DNA of 7,012 bases from Deltaproteobacteria bacterium (GTDB lineage: Bacteria > Desulfobacterota > G020345765): the NCBI GenBank assembly GCA_030616835.1, contig JAUWWP010000135.1:1-7012 (forward strand), given 5' to 3'. Position numbers and translations under genes: made by a program. Shown in pieces: positions 6,602-7,012 of this stretch; the stretch's first letter is position 1; each line of letters begins with the position of its first letter. The notes below the pieces were generated by a model that did no database searches, was not told the origin of the DNA, and was given only the letters and a program-made list of their open reading frames with translations.

Positions 6602-6717
6602 TGTCATTCTATTCTGCCAAGAGTGCAGGCCTGAGTTTGGTTCTTCCTGATATTAGTTATGGAGCTAATGAAACACCGACCCCTTTCATATTTAAGTATT
6701 GTGTCCCCGGAATTCCT
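6602..6717. repeat. dispersed repeat, right copy (116 bp)
   Basis: Direct-orientation copy of 763-877: 108 identical bases (6610-6717), plus tgtcatt to the left with one extra c at 6609. It sits upstream of the AlbA_2/ATPase gene in a gene-free stretch. No protein-coding function is apparent; its open frame is a by-product of the repeat sequence. Confidence 0.9.
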
Positions 6718-6735
6718 TTTGTCCCCGGAATTCCT
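6702..6735. repeat. tandem duplication at the right end of the dispersed repeat, 18-bp period
   Basis: tgtccccggaattcct occurs at 6702-6717 (the end of the dispersed repeat) and again at 6720-6735, with tt between. The left copy of the dispersed repeat has only one unit, so the duplication is specific to this copy. Each unit contains the palindrome ggaattcc. Confidence 0.85.
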
Positions 6736-6824
6736 TATCGAAGGATTTGAAAATGTGGGGAGATAGGAGCTGTCATTCAATTTCATTCCTTTTATGCCCA
6801 ACCAAAAAGTAGCCTGTCCCCTTT
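6736..6824. other. gene-free spacer with a GGGGACAGGCTACTTTTT block
   Basis: No credible gene is seen between the repeats and the methyltransferase stop. At 6803-6821 the - strand reads GGGGACAGGCTACTTTTT, a conserved-looking block four bases after the methyltransferase stop. I associate this block with REP/RAYT element ends in environmental bacteria, from memory and not verified. No terminator-like hairpin with a T-run was found. Confidence 0.35.
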
Positions 6825-7012
6825 TCACATGCTTGGTTTTCTTGCCAAGACAATTTCCGAAGTGAAGATGTAGTGGATAAACTCTTGCCTGACTTCACAG
6901 AACCCGGCTTCTTTCACAAGACCTTTCATCAGCACAGGACGACAGCCGCCCATCAGGTAAGGAACCCATCGAGCGGGTAGCCTTAGGTAGAACTTCTCCC
7001 ACCAGGTAAGGA
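6825..7012 (-). CDS. SAM-dependent methyltransferase, C-terminal 61 residues (5' partial)
   Basis: A frame with no start codon of its own runs from the window's right edge to TGA at 6827-6825. The visible 61 residues include LTWWEKFYLRLP, MGGCRPVLMKGLVKEAGF, and the ending FTSEIVLARKPSM. This matches the end of class I methyltransferases of the UbiE/Methyltransf_11 kind, where a GR-P--- L--AGF-EV segment is followed by two strands ending in an IVLARKP-type motif. The SAM-binding N-terminal half lies outside the window, so the substrate cannot be judged and the subfamily is uncertain. It is codirectional with the AlbA_2 gene but separated by 354 bases of repeats, so probably a different transcript. 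A repeat-like block begins four bases after its stop. Confidence 0.72.
   Translation of the reverse strand, partial: LTWWEKFYLRLPARWVPYLMGGCRPVLMKGLVKEAGFCEVRQEFIHYIFTSEIVLARKPSM

Noticed and set aside
763..6717. Composite insertion-sequence transposon
   Set aside because: The bracketing repeats are only about 115 bp, encode no transposase, lack clear terminal inverted repeats, and no matching target duplication is visible outside them. Only the direct-repeat bracketing itself is retained.
6604..6828. 74-aa open frame on the - strand
   Set aside because: It is the repeat again, including the RNSGD duplication produced by the 18-bp tandem unit, and has no protein-like features. It also overlaps the methyltransferase stop.

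Overview
The window is ordinary bacterial chromosome. Nothing in it fixes the species. An HD-GYP signalling protein, dispersed REP-like intergenic repeats, TTG start codons and an SNF2/SWIM gene pair would fit an environmental Gram-negative or deep-branching anaerobe, but that is only an impression.

Left edge (1-659, + strand): the C-terminal part of an HD-GYP cyclic-di-GMP phosphodiesterase. Its frame stays open to the first base, so the visible TTG at 63 is internal and the gene starts outside the window. Bases 660-1040 hold no credible gene. They contain a 115-bp dispersed repeat (763-877), a short orphan coding tail (878-946) and a cluster of GC-rich palindromes (979-1054).

Centre (6470 down to 1041, - strand): a four-gene, operon-like run. 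In transcription order it is (1) an AlbA_2 (Schlafen-type) plus GHKL-ATPase protein of 409 aa, (2) a 42-aa small ORF three bases downstream, (3) a 1041-aa SNF2-family helicase/translocase, and (4) a 296-aa SWIM zinc-finger protein three bases after the helicase stop. The SNF2/SWIM pair is a recurrent bacterial association with no settled function. The AlbA_2/GHKL protein beside it makes a nucleic-acid-handling, possibly defence or stress-related, cassette plausible but unproven.

Right edge (6471-7012): a second copy of the dispersed repeat (6602-6717) with 18-bp-period tandem duplications on both sides, then the 3' end of a - strand SAM-dependent methyltransferase running off the window (6825-7012).

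The most notable point is architectural. The two repeat copies are in the same orientation, share 108 identical bases, and bracket the whole four-gene module, with the unrelated HD-GYP and methyltransferase genes outside. Recombination between them would remove 5,840 bp carrying exactly that module. The repeats may equally be common dispersed elements that happen to sit on either side.
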